DNA of 42,887 nucleotides from PWQG01 sp041685555. Its GTDB lineage: Bacteria; Pseudomonadota; Gammaproteobacteria; Pseudomonadales; Pseudohongiellaceae. The DNA lies in the NCBI GenBank assembly GCA_041685555.1, contig JAWLFN010000004.1:1-42887 (forward strand), given 5' to 3'. The translations under genes were made by a program, and so were the position numbers. Positions 42,674 to 42,887 of this stretch are shown here, in pieces (positions within the stretch are counted from its first letter, which is position 1; every line of letters starts with the position of its first letter). The notes under the pieces are model-generated. The model was not told the origin of the DNA. It saw only the letters and a list, made by a program, of their open reading frames with translations, and did not search any database.

Positions 42674-42855
42674 TATCAACTCCGCTGCCAGTACGTCCCA
42701 CCAGCGGAGGCAGAATCCACAGAGGCATCACGATTCGAACCGATCAGAGGTTCGACCGGCGACCGTCAGGGAGCCGGCACGAGACAAGTGCGCAGCACTT
42801 GCGAGCCCGAAGGGTGAGCTGCGACAGCAGCTCATAATCCTCCCGGGTGCGCCAT
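42655..42855 (+). repeat. Direct repeat of the tRNA-Arg 3' end enclosing an array of five hairpins
   Basis: AATCCTCCCGGGTGCGCCAT occurs at 42655-42674 (tRNA 3' end) and again at 42836-42855. The 161 bp between are almost wholly made of inverted repeats: CTCCGCTG/CAGCGGAG (42680-42709), TCGAACC/GGTTCGA (42735-42755), CCGGC/GCCGG (42756-42777), CAAGTGC/GCACTTG (42785-42801, 3-nt loop), TGAGCTGC/GCAGCTCA (42815-42834, loop GACA). No reading frame of note is present. It may be a structured RNA, a tRNA-derived repeat, or a scar or minimal element using the tRNA end as attachment site. Confidence 0.85.
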
Positions 42856-42887
42856 TATTCTGGCTTTCAGCCAACCCCATTGCTCCA
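42856..42887. other. Right edge of the window, no assignable feature
   Basis: Only a small inverted repeat TGGCT/AGCCA (42861-42873) is visible after the second copy of the tRNA 3' end. Confidence 0.3.

Noticed and set aside
42655..42855. Complete integrated prophage or genomic island at tRNA-Arg
   Set aside because: The 20-bp repeats are only 161 bp apart and enclose no integrase or other gene, so a full island is excluded; a scar or miniature element remains possible.

Overview
This window looks like the chromosome of a non-enteric gammaproteobacterium of fairly high GC content. The evidence is gene order. A corC-type gene and ypjD diverge from ffh, followed by rpsP-rimM-trmD-rplS. Separate hom and thrC genes follow a dsbC homologue and precede recJ. 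The order alaS-lysC-csrA-tRNA-Ser is the pseudomonad-like arrangement. recC, recB and recD are contiguous, and there is one complete suf operon. I cannot name the species. No transposase, integrase, phage gene or CRISPR array is visible.

Layout. 1-969 (minus): start of a CorC/HlyC-family membrane protein and a YpjD/CcsA-like membrane protein. 1111-4681: ffh, then the S16-RimM-TrmD-L19 translation operon, closed by a strong intrinsic terminator. 4723-10103: DsbC-like isomerase, homoserine dehydrogenase, threonine synthase and RecJ. 10219-13528: DsbD/ScsB-like thiol reductase and an AI-2E-family permease. 13619-17999: alaS, lysC, csrA, tRNA-Ser(GCU). 18005-23726: an accessory-looking pair, a TonB-dependent receptor divergent from a DUF6351-like lipoprotein, separated by a 465-bp dyad-rich intergenic region. 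23852-32605: recC-recB-recD. 32694-35031: a 3-hydroxyacyl-CoA dehydrogenase overlapping ppnN. 35051-41363: sufB-C-D-S-A-T-E behind a promoter that carries a near-perfect type-1 IscR box. 41395-42470 (minus): two small exported Sel1-type proteins. 42597-42673: tRNA-Arg(ACG), followed by a compact hairpin array that ends in an exact 20-bp copy of the tRNA 3' end.

Most genes are housekeeping and tightly packed, with 1-35 bp overlaps that suggest translational coupling. The parts not explained by standard annotation are the tRNA-Arg hairpin array (42655-42855), the receptor/DUF6351 pair beside tRNA-Ser, a family of short palindromic repeats with core GGGACAGTCCC, and a sequence module shared by the two tRNA promoters. 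All promoter and operator calls come from eye inspection of motifs and spacing and are tentative.
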